A stretch of DNA of 64,000 nucleotides from Ahniella affigens (GCF_003015185.1 NZ_CP027860.1:4330501-4394500), one strand, 5' to 3'. Counted from the first letter of the stretch, positions 1 to 9,414 are shown. The notes: generated by a model from the sequence alone, not told the origin. Made by a program: numbers and translations.

Positions 1-402
1 GGCACCACCACCAGCGGTGCGATCATCTTCCAGTGGCACACGAAGGTGAAATACGCGTTTGATCTGCCACTCACTTATGTGCTCGGCGTGTTCGCAGTCG
101 ACAAGCGCCCCTACGACAAATTGAGCCCCGCGGACCGTACCGTGGTCGATCGCGAATTCGCCCAGGCGTTTCAAGATATCGAACTGGCCGCCGCCAAGGA
201 CAACGAAAACGCGTGGCAAACCTTGGTGAAGAACGGCGTCAGTTTTGTCAAACCGGATGCGACGGAACACCAGGCTTGGATCGATGTCGGAGTCCGGACC
301 CGCGATGCGATGGTCGCGAACGGCGGCATCTCCAAGGATCTGCTCGACAAGATTCTGGCGCTGAAGGCCGAATATCAGTCGCAACAGGCCGCGAAGCCAT
401 GA
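1..402 (+). CDS. dctP: TRAP transporter substrate-binding protein DctP, C-terminal part
   Basis: The frame is open from the first base of the window, so the gene starts upstream; about 133 residues remain. The remnant is the C-terminal, largely helical lobe of a DctP-type periplasmic solute receptor, which captures a small acid (often a C4-dicarboxylate or other carboxylate) and delivers it to the QM permease. The family assignment rests on the residue pattern (YDKLSPADR, then helices with DNENAWQTL) and on the next two genes being the matching small and large permeases 31 bp downstream. The internal GTG at 46 is not the real start. The substrate cannot be deduced from this fragment. Confidence 0.88.
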   Translation, partial: GTTTSGAIIFQWHTKVKYAFDLPLTYVLGVFAVDKRPYDKLSPADRTVVDREFAQAFQDIELAAAKDNENAWQTLVKNGVSFVKPDATEHQAWIDVGVRTRDAMVANGGISKDLLDKILALKAEYQSQQAAKP

Positions 403-433
403 CGGATCGCGGCGCAGCGACCCAATCGCCACG

Positions 434-916
434 ATGATTCAACGGGTCCTGAAAATTCTGGAGCAGATCGAAAACACCGCGATGGCGGTGCTTGCGCTGG
501 TGCTGATCTTTGCGGCCGCAGCGCAAGTAGTGCTGCGGCTGTTTGACGTCGGTGTCGTGTGGCTCGACCCGGTGCTGCGTGCGTTGGTCATGTGGATCGC
601 GATGCTCGGCGCCCTGGCTGCCACCCGACACGATAAACACATCAATCTGGATGCACTCACGCGCCTGCTGTCGGGTTGGTCATTGCGGGCAGCGCGCCTG
701 CTGACCTTGCTGTTTGCGGCAGCGATCTGCGTAGTGCTGGCCAACGCCTCGTATGGCCTGGTGCAGCTTGATCGGGAAAGTATGACGCCTCTGGTCAATG
801 ACATCCCCGCCTGGTGGGTCGAGGTGATCCTGCCCGTCGGCTTTGGCCTGATGGCCCTGCGCTTTGCGCTGCGCGCGTTTGTGCTGCCTGCCCCGTCGCA
901 GCCGGAGGCGACATGA
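434..916 (+). CDS. dctQ: TRAP transporter small permease DctQ
   Basis: A 160-residue protein with four predicted hydrophobic segments (about 15-37, 47-68, 81-108, 123-148), the size and topology of the DctQ/YiaM small permease. It forms the membrane complex with the large subunit and uses an ion gradient to import the solute brought by DctP. The segment WLDPVLRALVMW is typical of the family. The start is an ATG 31 bp after dctP. Its stop overlaps the dctM start as ATGA (913-916), which points to translational coupling within one operon. Confidence 0.92.
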   Translation: MIQRVLKILEQIENTAMAVLALVLIFAAAAQVVLRLFDVGVVWLDPVLRALVMWIAMLGALAATRHDKHINLDALTRLLSGWSLRAARLLTLLFAAAICVVLANASYGLVQLDRESMTPLVNDIPAWWVEVILPVGFGLMALRFALRAFVLPAPSQPEAT

Positions 917-2199
917 TCTGGCTGGCAATCCTCGCCATCATCGCGCTCGCCGCTTTTGGCGCCCCGCTGTTTGCGCTGATTGCGGCCGTGGCGTTGATTG
1001 GCTTGCAGTTGTCGGACTACGAAAGCACAGTGCTCGCAGTGGAGTTCAATCGCCTGGCGGAAAGCCCCGTCCTGATTGCGATTCCGCTCTTCACCATCGC
1101 CGGCTATGTCCTCAGCGAAAGCGGCGCGCCGAAGCGCCTGGTGCGCTTGACCGAAGCGATGTTCGGCTGGCTGCATGGCGGTCTCGCAATCGTCGCGATT
1201 CTGGCCTGCGCGATGTTCACGGCGTTCACCGGCGCATCGGGCGTCACCATTTTGGCCATTGGTGCGTTGATTTATCCGGCATTGCGCCAAGCGCAATACA
1301 GCGAGCGATTCTCGCTTGGGCTGGTGACCACTTCCGGCAGCCTGGGCTTGTTGTTTTTCCCGGCAGTGCCGTTGATTCTGTATGGCATCGTCGCGCAATC
1401 GCTCGGCACGTCACCGAGTGCCGGCGTCGAAGACATGATCAAGGCGGGGGCGCTCCCTGGCCTGCTGATGGTCAGCGCACTCGCCGCCTACAGCATGTAT
1501 GCCGCACCGAAGCGCGCCCATGACGTCCCATTCTCGGCGGCTGAACTCCGGGCCGCACTCTGGGATGCGCGTTACGAATTGCCATTGCCGTTCATCGTGC
1601 TCGGCGGTGTGTTCTTGGGCACCTTTGCCGCGTCCGAAGCGGCCGCGATCACCGCTGCTTACGTACTCATCATCACGGTGGTGATCCGCCGCGAAATTCC
1701 ACTGCAGCGGCTGCCGGCAGTGCTGCGCGAAGCCATGGAACTGGTCGGCGCCATTCTGCTGATTCTCGGCGTGTCACTGGGCTTGACCTATGTGCTGATT
1801 GATGCGGGCGTCCCGGAGCAGATCTTCGGCTTCGTCAACACGCACATTGGCAACAAATGGGCGTTTCTCCTGCTGCTGAATGGATTTCTGATCATTCTCG
1901 GCATGTTGCTCGATATTTTCTCGGCGACGGTGATCATGGTCCCCATCCTGGTGCCGATCGCCATCTCGTACGGCATTCATCCGGTCCATCTCGGCATCAT
2001 TTTTCTGGCCAACATGCAGCTCGGTTATTTCACGCCGCCAGTGGGCATGAATCTGTTCATCGCCAGTTTTCGCTTCAAGACGCCCGTGTTGGTGCTGACC
2101 CGTGCCTGCGTACCGTTTTTCTTCGTGCTGCTGGCCTGCGTGCTGTTGATCACCTATTGGCCAGGTCTGTCGCTCTGGTTCATACCGCCGTCGCCTTGA
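913..2199 (+). CDS. dctM: TRAP transporter large permease DctM
   Basis: A 428-residue polytopic membrane protein of the DctM/SiaM type, the ion-coupled transport channel of the TRAP system. Visible family marks are the N-terminal hydrophobic pair, a first half with AIPLFTIAGYVLSESG, FTGASGVTILAIG, and a C-terminal half with LGMLLDIFSATVIMVPIL and FTPPVGMNLFIAS. The ATG at 913 is chosen because it overlaps the dctQ stop (ATGA); a longer frame starting at 814 would run inside dctQ. It ends the operon and its last 20 bp overlap the convergent gene on the other strand. Confidence 0.95.
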   Translation: MIWLAILAIIALAAFGAPLFALIAAVALIGLQLSDYESTVLAVEFNRLAESPVLIAIPLFTIAGYVLSESGAPKRLVRLTEAMFGWLHGGLAIVAILACAMFTAFTGASGVTILAIGALIYPALRQAQYSERFSLGLVTTSGSLGLLFFPAVPLILYGIVAQSLGTSPSAGVEDMIKAGALPGLLMVSALAAYSMYAAPKRAHDVPFSAAELRAALWDARYELPLPFIVLGGVFLGTFAASEAAAITAAYVLIITVVIRREIPLQRLPAVLREAMELVGAILLILGVSLGLTYVLIDAGVPEQIFGFVNTHIGNKWAFLLLLNGFLIILGMLLDIFSATVIMVPILVPIAISYGIHPVHLGIIFLANMQLGYFTPPVGMNLFIASFRFKTPVLVLTRACVPFFFVLLACVLLITYWPGLSLWFIPPSP

Positions 2200-3097
2200 G
2201 CAAGCGGGCGATGACGTCTACGTACGCCTGTTTGGCTGGCAACTGCGACGCCCGCACGCCTTCGTCGAGCTCATAGAGAAATTGCCGCAGATTGTGCCGC
2301 TCGTTCAAACCGGTGCGGCTGCCGAAGACGTCCGACCAGTTGGGTACGGTCTCCGGGTGATCAAATTGCGCCAGTGCCGTGACCCACGAATCGGCCGTCA
2401 GCTCATTCCGATGCATCAGCATCAACACCGCCCGAGCCAAACGCTCGCTTTCGCCGTCGATATAGGCGTATTGGCCGTGTGCTCCCACTTGGCCCAGCAA
2501 CGCGTCCTGGAAGCCACGTAACGCGGGCGCCTTGACCCGGTCATTCAGGCCGAGTTGCATGACCCAATCCGCCGCATGCGCCACACCGTGGCGCCAGCCG
2601 ATCGACTCGGAGAAACCGCGATAGTCCCGACATTGGCGAAGGTACGCGGTCGCGTCCGCGACCAGCCGCTGTCTGAGCGCCGGCTCAAAATGCGGTTTGA
2701 TTCGATCCGTGCGCGCGAGTTCGGACAACACCAATGCGGCAAATGGCCGGCGGACGCCAGCTGGATCGGGAGTCGTATCCGCGAGATCGTCCAGCAGCTG
2801 CACGGTCCACCGCGCCACGTGCTCGTCGGCAAACACGCCACTGCGCAGCCACGTCGCATAGGCTTCGTACGCGACCTGGTCGCGCAGCACCGGATCGGGG
2901 TCTTTGAGGCAGGCCAGCAGCGCGTCGCCCAAGCGCACCCGCTCTGCGGGGTCTGACACGGCAAACTGGTTGGCTCGGAGCGTCAAAAGGCGCGCCTTGT
3001 CCCAATCAGCTGGCGGACACGCCGCTGCCGACGCGGCACCGGCACAACACCATGCGGCGCACAGCAGCGCATTTAGCGCTGAAAGACGAATCAACAT
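2180..3097 (-). CDS. DUF2785 family secreted protein
   Basis: A 305-residue protein with an N-terminal signal peptide (MLIRLSALNALLCAAWCCAG, cleavage near the AxAAA stretch). The rest is helical and matches in pattern the DUF2785 family: RRPFAALVLSELARTD, SESIGWRHGVAHAADW, DGESERLARAVLML and NERHNLRQFLYELDEGV. The family has no established function that I know of; its alpha-helical layout resembles HEAT-like repeats. The ATG at 3097 follows an AGGGAGG ribosome site by 6 nt, so an upstream in-frame extension to 3205 is rejected. It is convergent with dctM and overlaps it by 20 bp. Confidence 0.82.
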   Translation of the reverse strand: MLIRLSALNALLCAAWCCAGAASAAACPPADWDKARLLTLRANQFAVSDPAERVRLGDALLACLKDPDPVLRDQVAYEAYATWLRSGVFADEHVARWTVQLLDDLADTTPDPAGVRRPFAALVLSELARTDRIKPHFEPALRQRLVADATAYLRQCRDYRGFSESIGWRHGVAHAADWVMQLGLNDRVKAPALRGFQDALLGQVGAHGQYAYIDGESERLARAVLMLMHRNELTADSWVTALAQFDHPETVPNWSDVFGSRTGLNERHNLRQFLYELDEGVRASQLPAKQAYVDVIARLLKATAV

Positions 3098-3338
3098 CGG
3101 CAACCTCCCTGACAATTTGCCGTATTTTGGCCACCTGATTCTGCCGACGGCATCGGATCCACACCATCGATGCGCGTTCAATGATCCCGTCGGCTCAAGC
3201 CACAAGCATGACAGTACCGGGGTTTGCTTGAATTGGTGGTTCTGACATCCATTTCAGCCTTGGCCGCCTGCCGGGCTTCCGGCATGCTTGGCCACTTTCT
3301 TGGCACCACTCCCTTCGCTGGACGGAATAAGCGTACGC

Positions 3339-5375
3339 ATGAGCCTGACCCTGAACTGGCATCTCCCGGATTTTTCCCGAATTGATATCGCGCGCATCGT
3401 CCCAGAGCTCGAAGCGCGGCTCGCCGACAATCGTGCCCGCATTGACGCGCTGAGCGCTCAGACTGCCCCTGACTTCGACGCGTTGATGGGTGCTTGGGAG
3501 GATATCGAGGAACAGAGCGGTCGCTGGTTTCAACCGATCTCGCATTTGCACAATGTGCGCGATCAGCCGGAACTTCGCGAGGCCTATGGTGAAGCCATCG
3601 AGCTGTTGACCGACTACGGCACCTGGGTTGGCCAGCATGCTGGCTTGTGCGCCAAGGTCAAGGCATTGCAAGCCAGCCCCGACTTTCCGGGCTTGAACGC
3701 TGCGGCGCAAAAGCTTGTTGCCGATGCGTTGCGCGACTTCCGGCTCAGTGGCGTCGATCTGCCACCGGATCAGCGCGAACGCTACAAGACCATCGCGAAT
3801 CAGCTGGCGCGCCTCAGTACCGAGTTTGAGCAAGCCGTGTTGGACGCGACGGAAGCTTGGTCGCTGGATGTCCCCGAAGGCGACACGCGTCTACTCGGCC
3901 TGCCACCATCGGCCTTGGCGCAATTCAAGGACGCGGCCGAACAGGCCGGCGTCACGGGCTATCGGATCAGCCTGAAGGCGCCGAGCTATTTGGCGGTGTT
4001 GACTTATGCCGAGGACCGCGGCCTGCGCGAAACGCTTTATGCCGCCTATCAAACTCGGGCGTCGGATCAAGGCCCGAACGCCGGTACGTTCGACAATACA
4101 GCGCGCATCCACGAGGTCATGCGCTTACGTCAGGAATCGGCCCAACTGTTGGGATTTGAGACATCCGCACACGAATCACTCGCCGGTAAAATGGCGGTGA
4201 ACCCGGCCCAAGTGCTGGCGTTTTTGCAGACGCTTGCCGAGGACGCCCGACCGCAGGCACAACGTGATCTGGACGAGCTGAATCAGTTTGCCCGAGAGCA
4301 CTTGAATCTAGAGTCACTGGCACCCTGGGACATCGCGTTTGTCTCGGAAAAGCTGAAGCAGGCCAAGCACCAGATTAGCGACGAGGACTTGAAGCCCTAT
4401 TTCCCGGTCGACCCAGTCCTGGCTGGGATGTTTGGATTGGTCGAGCGGCTGTTCGGGATTCGGATTCGCGAACGGCAGGGCGTGGATCGATGGCATCCGG
4501 ATGTGCGCTTCTTCGAGTTGGTGGATGCCCATGACGACGCCTTTGCCGGGTTCTACCTGGACTTGTTCGCGCGCACCGGCAAACGCGGGGGCGCATGGAT
4601 GGATGTGTGCACGAGCCGGCGTTTGGACGGCACCTTGGTACAGGTTCCCGTCGCGTTCCTGACCTGCAATGCACCGCCGCCGACCCGCGAACTCCCCAGT
4701 CTGCTGACCCACGATGACGTCGTCACACTGTTCCACGAATTCGGGCATGGCCTGCACCATATGCTGACCGAGGTCGGATACCCGAGTCTGGCCGGCATTG
4801 AGGGCGTCGAATGGGACGCCGTGGAGCTTCCGAGCCAGTTTTTGGAAAACTTCGCGTGGGACCCGAACGTGCTGCGCGCATTGGGCCGGCACTGGGAGCA
4901 TGGCGATGCGTTGCCGGAGGATCTGATTCAGAAACTGCTGGCCACGCGGCACGACCAAGCCGGTATGTTCCTGGTTCGCCAACTGGAATTCGCGCTGTTC
5001 GATTTCCGACTGCATCTGGAGTACCAGCCGGGCCTCGACCTGCAGGCGTTGATCCAGTCCATTCGCAACCAAGTCGCCGTGGTGCAGCCGCCCGCCTGGC
5101 AGCGCTTTGCGCACAGTTTCACGCACATTTTCAGCGGCGGCTATGCCGCGGGCTATTACAGCTACCTGTGGGCCCAAGTGCTGTCGGCTGACGCCTTTGA
5201 GCAATTTCGCGCGGTCGGCGGAATTGATCCCGCACTTGGCCGACGGTTTCGTGAAGCCGTTCTGGCAGTCGGCGGTTCGCGACCAGCGGCCGAAAGTGTC
5301 CGCGCCTTTCTCGGCCGCGACCCCGACCCCAAGGCGCTGCTCAGAAGCTACGGCATCGCGACGCGCGCGCACTGA
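3339..5375 (+). CDS. prlC: Oligopeptidase A (M3 family metallopeptidase)
   Basis: A 678-residue M3-family zinc endopeptidase that degrades short peptides, including cleaved signal peptides, in the cytoplasm. The zinc site H466-E-F-G-H470 lies at the usual place about two thirds along, followed by GLHHML and the downstream glutamate region VEWDAVELPSQFLENF. Length agrees with OpdA/PrlC (about 680). No signal peptide is present. The start at 3339 (MSLTLNWHLPDF) fits the family; an upstream in-frame ATG at 3288 would add 17 residues of no family character. The gene stands alone, with DUF937 convergent downstream. Confidence 0.93.
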   Translation: MSLTLNWHLPDFSRIDIARIVPELEARLADNRARIDALSAQTAPDFDALMGAWEDIEEQSGRWFQPISHLHNVRDQPELREAYGEAIELLTDYGTWVGQHAGLCAKVKALQASPDFPGLNAAAQKLVADALRDFRLSGVDLPPDQRERYKTIANQLARLSTEFEQAVLDATEAWSLDVPEGDTRLLGLPPSALAQFKDAAEQAGVTGYRISLKAPSYLAVLTYAEDRGLRETLYAAYQTRASDQGPNAGTFDNTARIHEVMRLRQESAQLLGFETSAHESLAGKMAVNPAQVLAFLQTLAEDARPQAQRDLDELNQFAREHLNLESLAPWDIAFVSEKLKQAKHQISDEDLKPYFPVDPVLAGMFGLVERLFGIRIRERQGVDRWHPDVRFFELVDAHDDAFAGFYLDLFARTGKRGGAWMDVCTSRRLDGTLVQVPVAFLTCNAPPPTRELPSLLTHDDVVTLFHEFGHGLHHMLTEVGYPSLAGIEGVEWDAVELPSQFLENFAWDPNVLRALGRHWEHGDALPEDLIQKLLATRHDQAGMFLVRQLEFALFDFRLHLEYQPGLDLQALIQSIRNQVAVVQPPAWQRFAHSFTHIFSGGYAAGYYSYLWAQVLSADAFEQFRAVGGIDPALGRRFREAVLAVGGSRPAAESVRAFLGRDPDPKALLRSYGIATRAH

Positions 5376-5441
5376 CCCTATCGGCGCGCGCCCTGAGGAA
5401 GCCGGCGCCTGACTCGGGTTCCTCCGCGCCAAGATCGCGCG

Positions 5442-6074
5442 TCAGCGATTGCCGCCAAACAGGCCGCCCAGCACCTGGCCTGCCATCGGAGCGAGATCGG
5501 CAAAGTCGACGTCGCCGTCGCCATCACGATCCAGTACGGCCCCCAGCAAGCCACCGCCGCCGGGCTGGCTTTGCGCCTGTGGCCGCGCCCCGCCAATCAA
5601 GCCCAGCAGATCACCTAGGCCACCAGACGACAGCCCTTTCTGCTGCTGCGTCTTACCAATTTGCGCCATGACGATGGGCGCGAGAATCTTCAACAACTGC
5701 GCGGCGCTACCCTGATCCAGACCACTGCTGCGACCCAGCCCGACCGCCGCGCGATCCTGACGGGCGCCGAACACATGCTTGAGGATGGACTCACCTTGGC
5801 TCGCAACCGGATTGGCTGCCTGACCGCCACCGAGCAGGCCGCCCAGCAGACCACCAATGTCGACATTGGCATGGTCGCGCGCCACCGCGCGGTGCAGGGC
5901 CTCGGCACCGTTGGGCTCCGCAGCGTTCCGACCCATCGCACCCAGAATCAGCGGCAACGCCTGCTGCACGGCACCTTGCGTCTGCGCCGGACTGGCGCCG
6001 ATCTGCCGGCCAATCTGCTGCATCGCGTTGTCATCGAGAATCCCCATCAAACCCTGCAAGATTTCTGCTGCCAT
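5442..6074 (-). CDS. DUF937 (YidB-like) protein with a C-terminal calcium-type loop
   Basis: A 210-residue DUF937 protein. The N-terminal part (about 1-140) has the family's helical and glycine-rich pattern: GILDDNAMQQIGRQIGAS, LPLILGAMGRNA, GGLLGGLLGGG. The last 30 residues contain DRDGDGDVDFADL, the spacing of an EF-hand or dockerin-like calcium loop. Family function is unknown to me. The ATG at 6074 is preceded by GGAGG at about 10 nt; a longer frame to 6158 lacks such a site. Monocistronic, convergent with prlC. Confidence 0.82.
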   Translation of the reverse strand: MAAEILQGLMGILDDNAMQQIGRQIGASPAQTQGAVQQALPLILGAMGRNAAEPNGAEALHRAVARDHANVDIGGLLGGLLGGGQAANPVASQGESILKHVFGARQDRAAVGLGRSSGLDQGSAAQLLKILAPIVMAQIGKTQQQKGLSSGGLGDLLGLIGGARPQAQSQPGGGGLLGAVLDRDGDGDVDFADLAPMAGQVLGGLFGGNR

Positions 6075-6231
6075 GATCCAAGCCTCCGCTGATTGTTGAG
6101 CGCCCACTTTGCCACAGCGGGGGGCTGGCCGCGCGCCGGACTTTGCGAACCTTTTCAAGCGCGCGATTCAGCCGGTGTCAGGTTCCGAAAATGGACTGCA
6201 GTCGATTTGCGTCACCTCGGGAAATGCGTTG

Positions 6232-7479
6232 TCACGCTTGCAAACGATGAGATCGCATCGTTTCGGCAATTCGCCGCAGGCGCTCATCGCGAACCGCGGT
6301 CGCAATCTGCTCGCCTTGCAGGCCGCGCTCGACAAATGGCCGGGCTTGCACTGCGGCGGCTGCGGTGAACGTTGCGAGCATGGGTGCCGCACTCGGGTAG
6401 TCGGCATCGGGCATATTGGCCCGGCCGGCCTTGTCCGCATGGCAGGCGAGCAGCAAGTCGGGCAGCAGCTTCGGGCGGCGGAACAAGTCCAGTCGTTCGA
6501 ACAGGTCGAGGATCGAACCCGCACGCAGCTCACCGAATCGATGCACATTCAAATGATCGACGCAGACGTGCTCGGCCAGCCGGGCGAGCTCGGTCGGCAC
6601 CTTGAATCGGGCGTTGAATGCCTGCACCAAAGGGCGACCGTTCTGCTCGTGATACAGGTGCTTCGGCAGCACGTCGGCGGGTGTCACGGCCTTACCCAGA
6701 TCATGCAGTAGCACCGCGAATGCGACGCCGACGTTGCCGGGGGCCAGGCGTGCCGCAGCGTCGAGCGCCAGTGCCAAGTGCACGCCGGTATCGTATTCCG
6801 GATGAAACTCAATGCGCTGCGGCACCTGATACAACGCGTCGAGTTCGGGAAAGATCACCCGCAATGCGCCAGACGCGCGCAGTACCTGGAGAAACGCGCT
6901 CGGCCTCGGTTCAACCAGCGCGCGCAGCAATTCCGCCAGCACGCGCTCGGGCACCAGGTGCGCCACTTCGCCAGCACGAACCATCTCCTGCATCAACGCG
7001 AGGGTTTCGGGCGCAACCCGGAAGCCCAGCGGGGCATAGCGCGCGGCAAACCGGGCGACGCGCAGCACGCGGACCGGATCTTCGACAAAGGCCTCCGATA
7101 CGTGCCGCAGCCAACGATCGGCCAAATCCCGCTGCCCGTCGTAGGGGTCGATCAGCGTGCCGTCTTCGGCTTCGGCGATGGCATTGATCGTCAGATCGCG
7201 CCGGCGCAGGTCATCTTCCAGGGTCACGTCCGGGTCACTGCTGATCACAAACCCGCGATAGCCTGGAGCCGATTTTCGCTCCGTCCTGGCGAGCGCGTGC
7301 TCTTCTTTGGAGTCCGGATGCAGGAAGACCGGGAAGTCTTTGCCGACCGGTAGAAAGCCCTGAGTCAGCATATCGTCGACCCGGGCACCAACGACCACCC
7401 AGTCGCGATCTTTGACCGGCCGGTTCAGCAGGCGATCGCGTACGGCACCGCCCACAAGAAAGCGTTGAAAGGAGCTCAC
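6232..7479 (-). CDS. cca: CCA-adding enzyme (tRNA nucleotidyltransferase) with HD domain
   Basis: A 415-residue class II tRNA nucleotidyltransferase that builds or repairs the 3' CCA end of tRNA. The N-terminal nucleotidyltransferase core shows FLVGGAVRD (8-15) and the KDRD carboxylates (D24, D26), then RRRDLTINAIA and the RVLRVARFAARYA region. The C-terminal HD phosphohydrolase domain has HDLGKA, as in the multifunctional enzymes of E. coli type. Length agrees with that group. It starts with ATG at 7479. No clear operon partner. Confidence 0.95.
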   Translation of the reverse strand: MSSFQRFLVGGAVRDRLLNRPVKDRDWVVVGARVDDMLTQGFLPVGKDFPVFLHPDSKEEHALARTERKSAPGYRGFVISSDPDVTLEDDLRRRDLTINAIAEAEDGTLIDPYDGQRDLADRWLRHVSEAFVEDPVRVLRVARFAARYAPLGFRVAPETLALMQEMVRAGEVAHLVPERVLAELLRALVEPRPSAFLQVLRASGALRVIFPELDALYQVPQRIEFHPEYDTGVHLALALDAAARLAPGNVGVAFAVLLHDLGKAVTPADVLPKHLYHEQNGRPLVQAFNARFKVPTELARLAEHVCVDHLNVHRFGELRAGSILDLFERLDLFRRPKLLPDLLLACHADKAGRANMPDADYPSAAPMLATFTAAAAVQARPFVERGLQGEQIATAVRDERLRRIAETMRSHRLQA

Positions 7480-7583
7480 CTGATTTTCCTTAACACTTCA
7501 CACATATTCCACATTACCTTGACGTCTGTCGACGTCTCATCGAACGTTCTATCCTTGCCAAACCGATCCGCCTCCGAGCGACC

Positions 7584-8444
7584 ATGGTCATCCGACTGCG
7601 CACTGTAACCCATTCCCTATTGGCCTTGAGCTTCTGCTGGTCCGGTCTCGCTGGCGCGGCCGAACTTGGCCGGATCAACGCGACCGGCGGATTGCTCAAC
7701 CTGGAGGGCAGTGGCGGCGGCGGTTTGTTGCCTTGGTCCACGATGGCCGGCCTGAGTACGGATCCCGGCGTGGATTGGCTCGCCGGCTCCGCTTTTGTCC
7801 AGCTGGACGATTATTCGGTGCACACCGTGTCAGTTGCGGGCTCTTGGAACGACCGCGCCGAATGGAGCCTGGCGCATTCCCGATTGCGCATCGATACCCA
7901 CCCGGGCAGCCTGGCCGTCGACCAGACACTCATTGGTGGCAAGTGGCGTCTTGCCGGCGATCTGATCTATGGCAAGGTGCCGCAAATCAGCATTGGTGTG
8001 CAGGCCCGCTGGCTCCAGGACGACGCGCTCGCTTTGGCCCTCGGCGCTGATGATGATTTCGGCATCGACTTCTATGTTGGCGCGTCCCGCTTGATTCTGG
8101 ATGGGCCATTTCATCGTAACTGGTTGATCGCGGGCAACGTGCGCGCCACGCGCGCCAATGAACTCGGCTTCCTGGGTTTTGGCGGCGACGAGTCCAATGA
8201 CTATGCGCTGGCCGGTGAAGTTTCGACCGCGTTGTTCTTGAATCCCAACTGGGCGGTCGGCGCTGAGTTCCGGCACAAGCCCGATCATCTGCACGCAATC
8301 AACGAAAGCAATTGGTATGACGCCTTCGTGGCCTGGTTCCCGAACAAGCAAGTCAATGTCGCTGTCGCATACGCAAACGCCGGGACAATTGCCGGGCAGG
8401 ACCATCAGGATGGCTTTTATGTGTCGGTCAATGTCAATCTCTAA
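7584..8444 (+). CDS. DUF3034 family outer-membrane-type protein
   Basis: A 286-residue exported protein. A signal peptide covers about residues 1-25 (ends near LAGAAE). The mature part alternates polar and hydrophobic residues as in outer-membrane beta barrels and ends in NVNL. It begins with LGRINATGGLLNLEGSGGGG and has GLSTDPGVDWLAG, the pattern of the DUF3034 family found in Gammaproteobacteria. Function is not known. The truncated haemoglobin gene starts 14 bp after its stop, so the two are probably co-transcribed. Confidence 0.78.
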   Translation: MVIRLRTVTHSLLALSFCWSGLAGAAELGRINATGGLLNLEGSGGGGLLPWSTMAGLSTDPGVDWLAGSAFVQLDDYSVHTVSVAGSWNDRAEWSLAHSRLRIDTHPGSLAVDQTLIGGKWRLAGDLIYGKVPQISIGVQARWLQDDALALALGADDDFGIDFYVGASRLILDGPFHRNWLIAGNVRATRANELGFLGFGGDESNDYALAGEVSTALFLNPNWAVGAEFRHKPDHLHAINESNWYDAFVAWFPNKQVNVAVAYANAGTIAGQDHQDGFYVSVNVNL

Positions 8445-8457
8445 GGTATGTGCCCGT

Positions 8458-8898
8458 ATGTTGCCAAGACTCATCGCCTCCCTGATGCTGGCCTGCACCG
8501 TACTGCTGTTCGGTGCGTGCGCGACGCAACGCGTCGGCACGCACACCAGCCTCTATGATGATCTGGGCGGCGCTGCCGGGGTCGCGCATATGGTTGATGA
8601 GATCGTTACCGAATTGCACACCGACCCGAAGCTTGCTGACTTGTTTACGGAAACGGACGATGCGTATTTCAAGGAACGTTTGAACGAGCAGATCTGCAAC
8701 TTGACCGACGGCGGTTGCGAGTACACAGGGCTCAGCATGGAAGAGGCGCATAGCGGAATGGATCTGTCCCATGCGCAATTCAACGACTTTGTCGAAGCCT
8801 GCAGACGCGCGATGACCCGCGCCGGCGTGACCGTCGGCAACCAGAACCGCCTGCTTGCGCTACTGGCGCCGATGCACGGGCAAGTGATTCATCAGTAG
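8458..8898 (+). CDS. Group 1 truncated haemoglobin with lipoprotein signal
   Basis: A 146-residue protein with two parts. Residues 1-21 form a lipoprotein signal (MLPRLIASLM then LLFGAC with Cys21 as lipidation site). The rest is a group 1 (TrHbN-like) truncated haemoglobin: SLYDDLGGAAGV at helix A/B, KERLNEQICNLTDGGCEYTG, and the proximal haem ligand His98 in EEAHSGM. Such globins bind O2 or NO. The export signal would put this one in the periplasm, anchored to a membrane. The ATG at 8458 is chosen because a weak AAGG lies about 11 nt upstream; an in-frame ATG at 8431 would overlap the previous gene. Confidence 0.87.
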   Translation: MLPRLIASLMLACTVLLFGACATQRVGTHTSLYDDLGGAAGVAHMVDEIVTELHTDPKLADLFTETDDAYFKERLNEQICNLTDGGCEYTGLSMEEAHSGMDLSHAQFNDFVEACRRAMTRAGVTVGNQNRLLALLAPMHGQVIHQ

Positions 8899-9029
8899 AT
8901 CGCGTCACCAGCGCAAGACGTGCACGCAAGGCAGCACTGATGCGGATCGAGATGACTTGCGCGACGTCCGGCATCAGCCCGGAATCAGCGTGTACCCCCC
9001 GACTCTGCTCGAACACGCAATAACCAACC

Positions 9030-9390
9030 CCCTCTCCCACGCGAGTGGGAGAGGGCTGGGGAGAGGGCTACTTGCCACAGTGCATCGTGGTGAAAATCGC
9101 GCATCGTCGCTGGCAGTTTGATGCGCGAATAAGCGCACCTTTCGGGGCGACTCCCTCTCCCACGCGAGTGGGAGAGGGATGGGGAGAGGGCTACTTGCGA
9201 CAGTGCACCGTGGTGAAAATCGCGCATCGTCGCTGGCAGTTTGATGCGCGAATAAGCGCACCTTTCGGGGCGACTCCCTCTCCCACGCGAGTGGGAGAGG
9301 GCTGGGGAGAGGGCTACTTGCGACAACTGCGCCGTTTAAGAATCGCGCGTCATCGCTGACAAGTTTGTGCGCGAAAGGCCACACATTTGC
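9030..9390. repeat. 123-bp tandem repeat with a strong palindrome
   Basis: Three units start at 9030, 9153 and 9276, exactly 123 bp apart; the third decays after about 9325. Each begins with the perfect palindrome CCCTCTCCCAC-GCGA-GTGGGAGAGGG, followed by a GGGGAGAGGGCTACTTGC stretch and a common A/T-richer part. Translations of either strand only restate the repeat. It fills most of the 515 bp between the haemoglobin gene and the next gene. No other gene is seen in 8899-9414. Confidence 0.93.
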
Positions 9391-9414
9391 TCCGACCGAT
9401 CATGTAACGCTTCG

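Noticed and set aside
439-1398. A 319-codon minus-strand frame opposite dctQ and dctM
   Set aside because: Antisense to two well-identified permease genes; composition is that of a shadow frame.
8974-9384. Frames across the 123-bp repeats encoding SPLPLAWERESPR-type repeats
   Set aside because: Repeat translation in several phases; no ribosome site.
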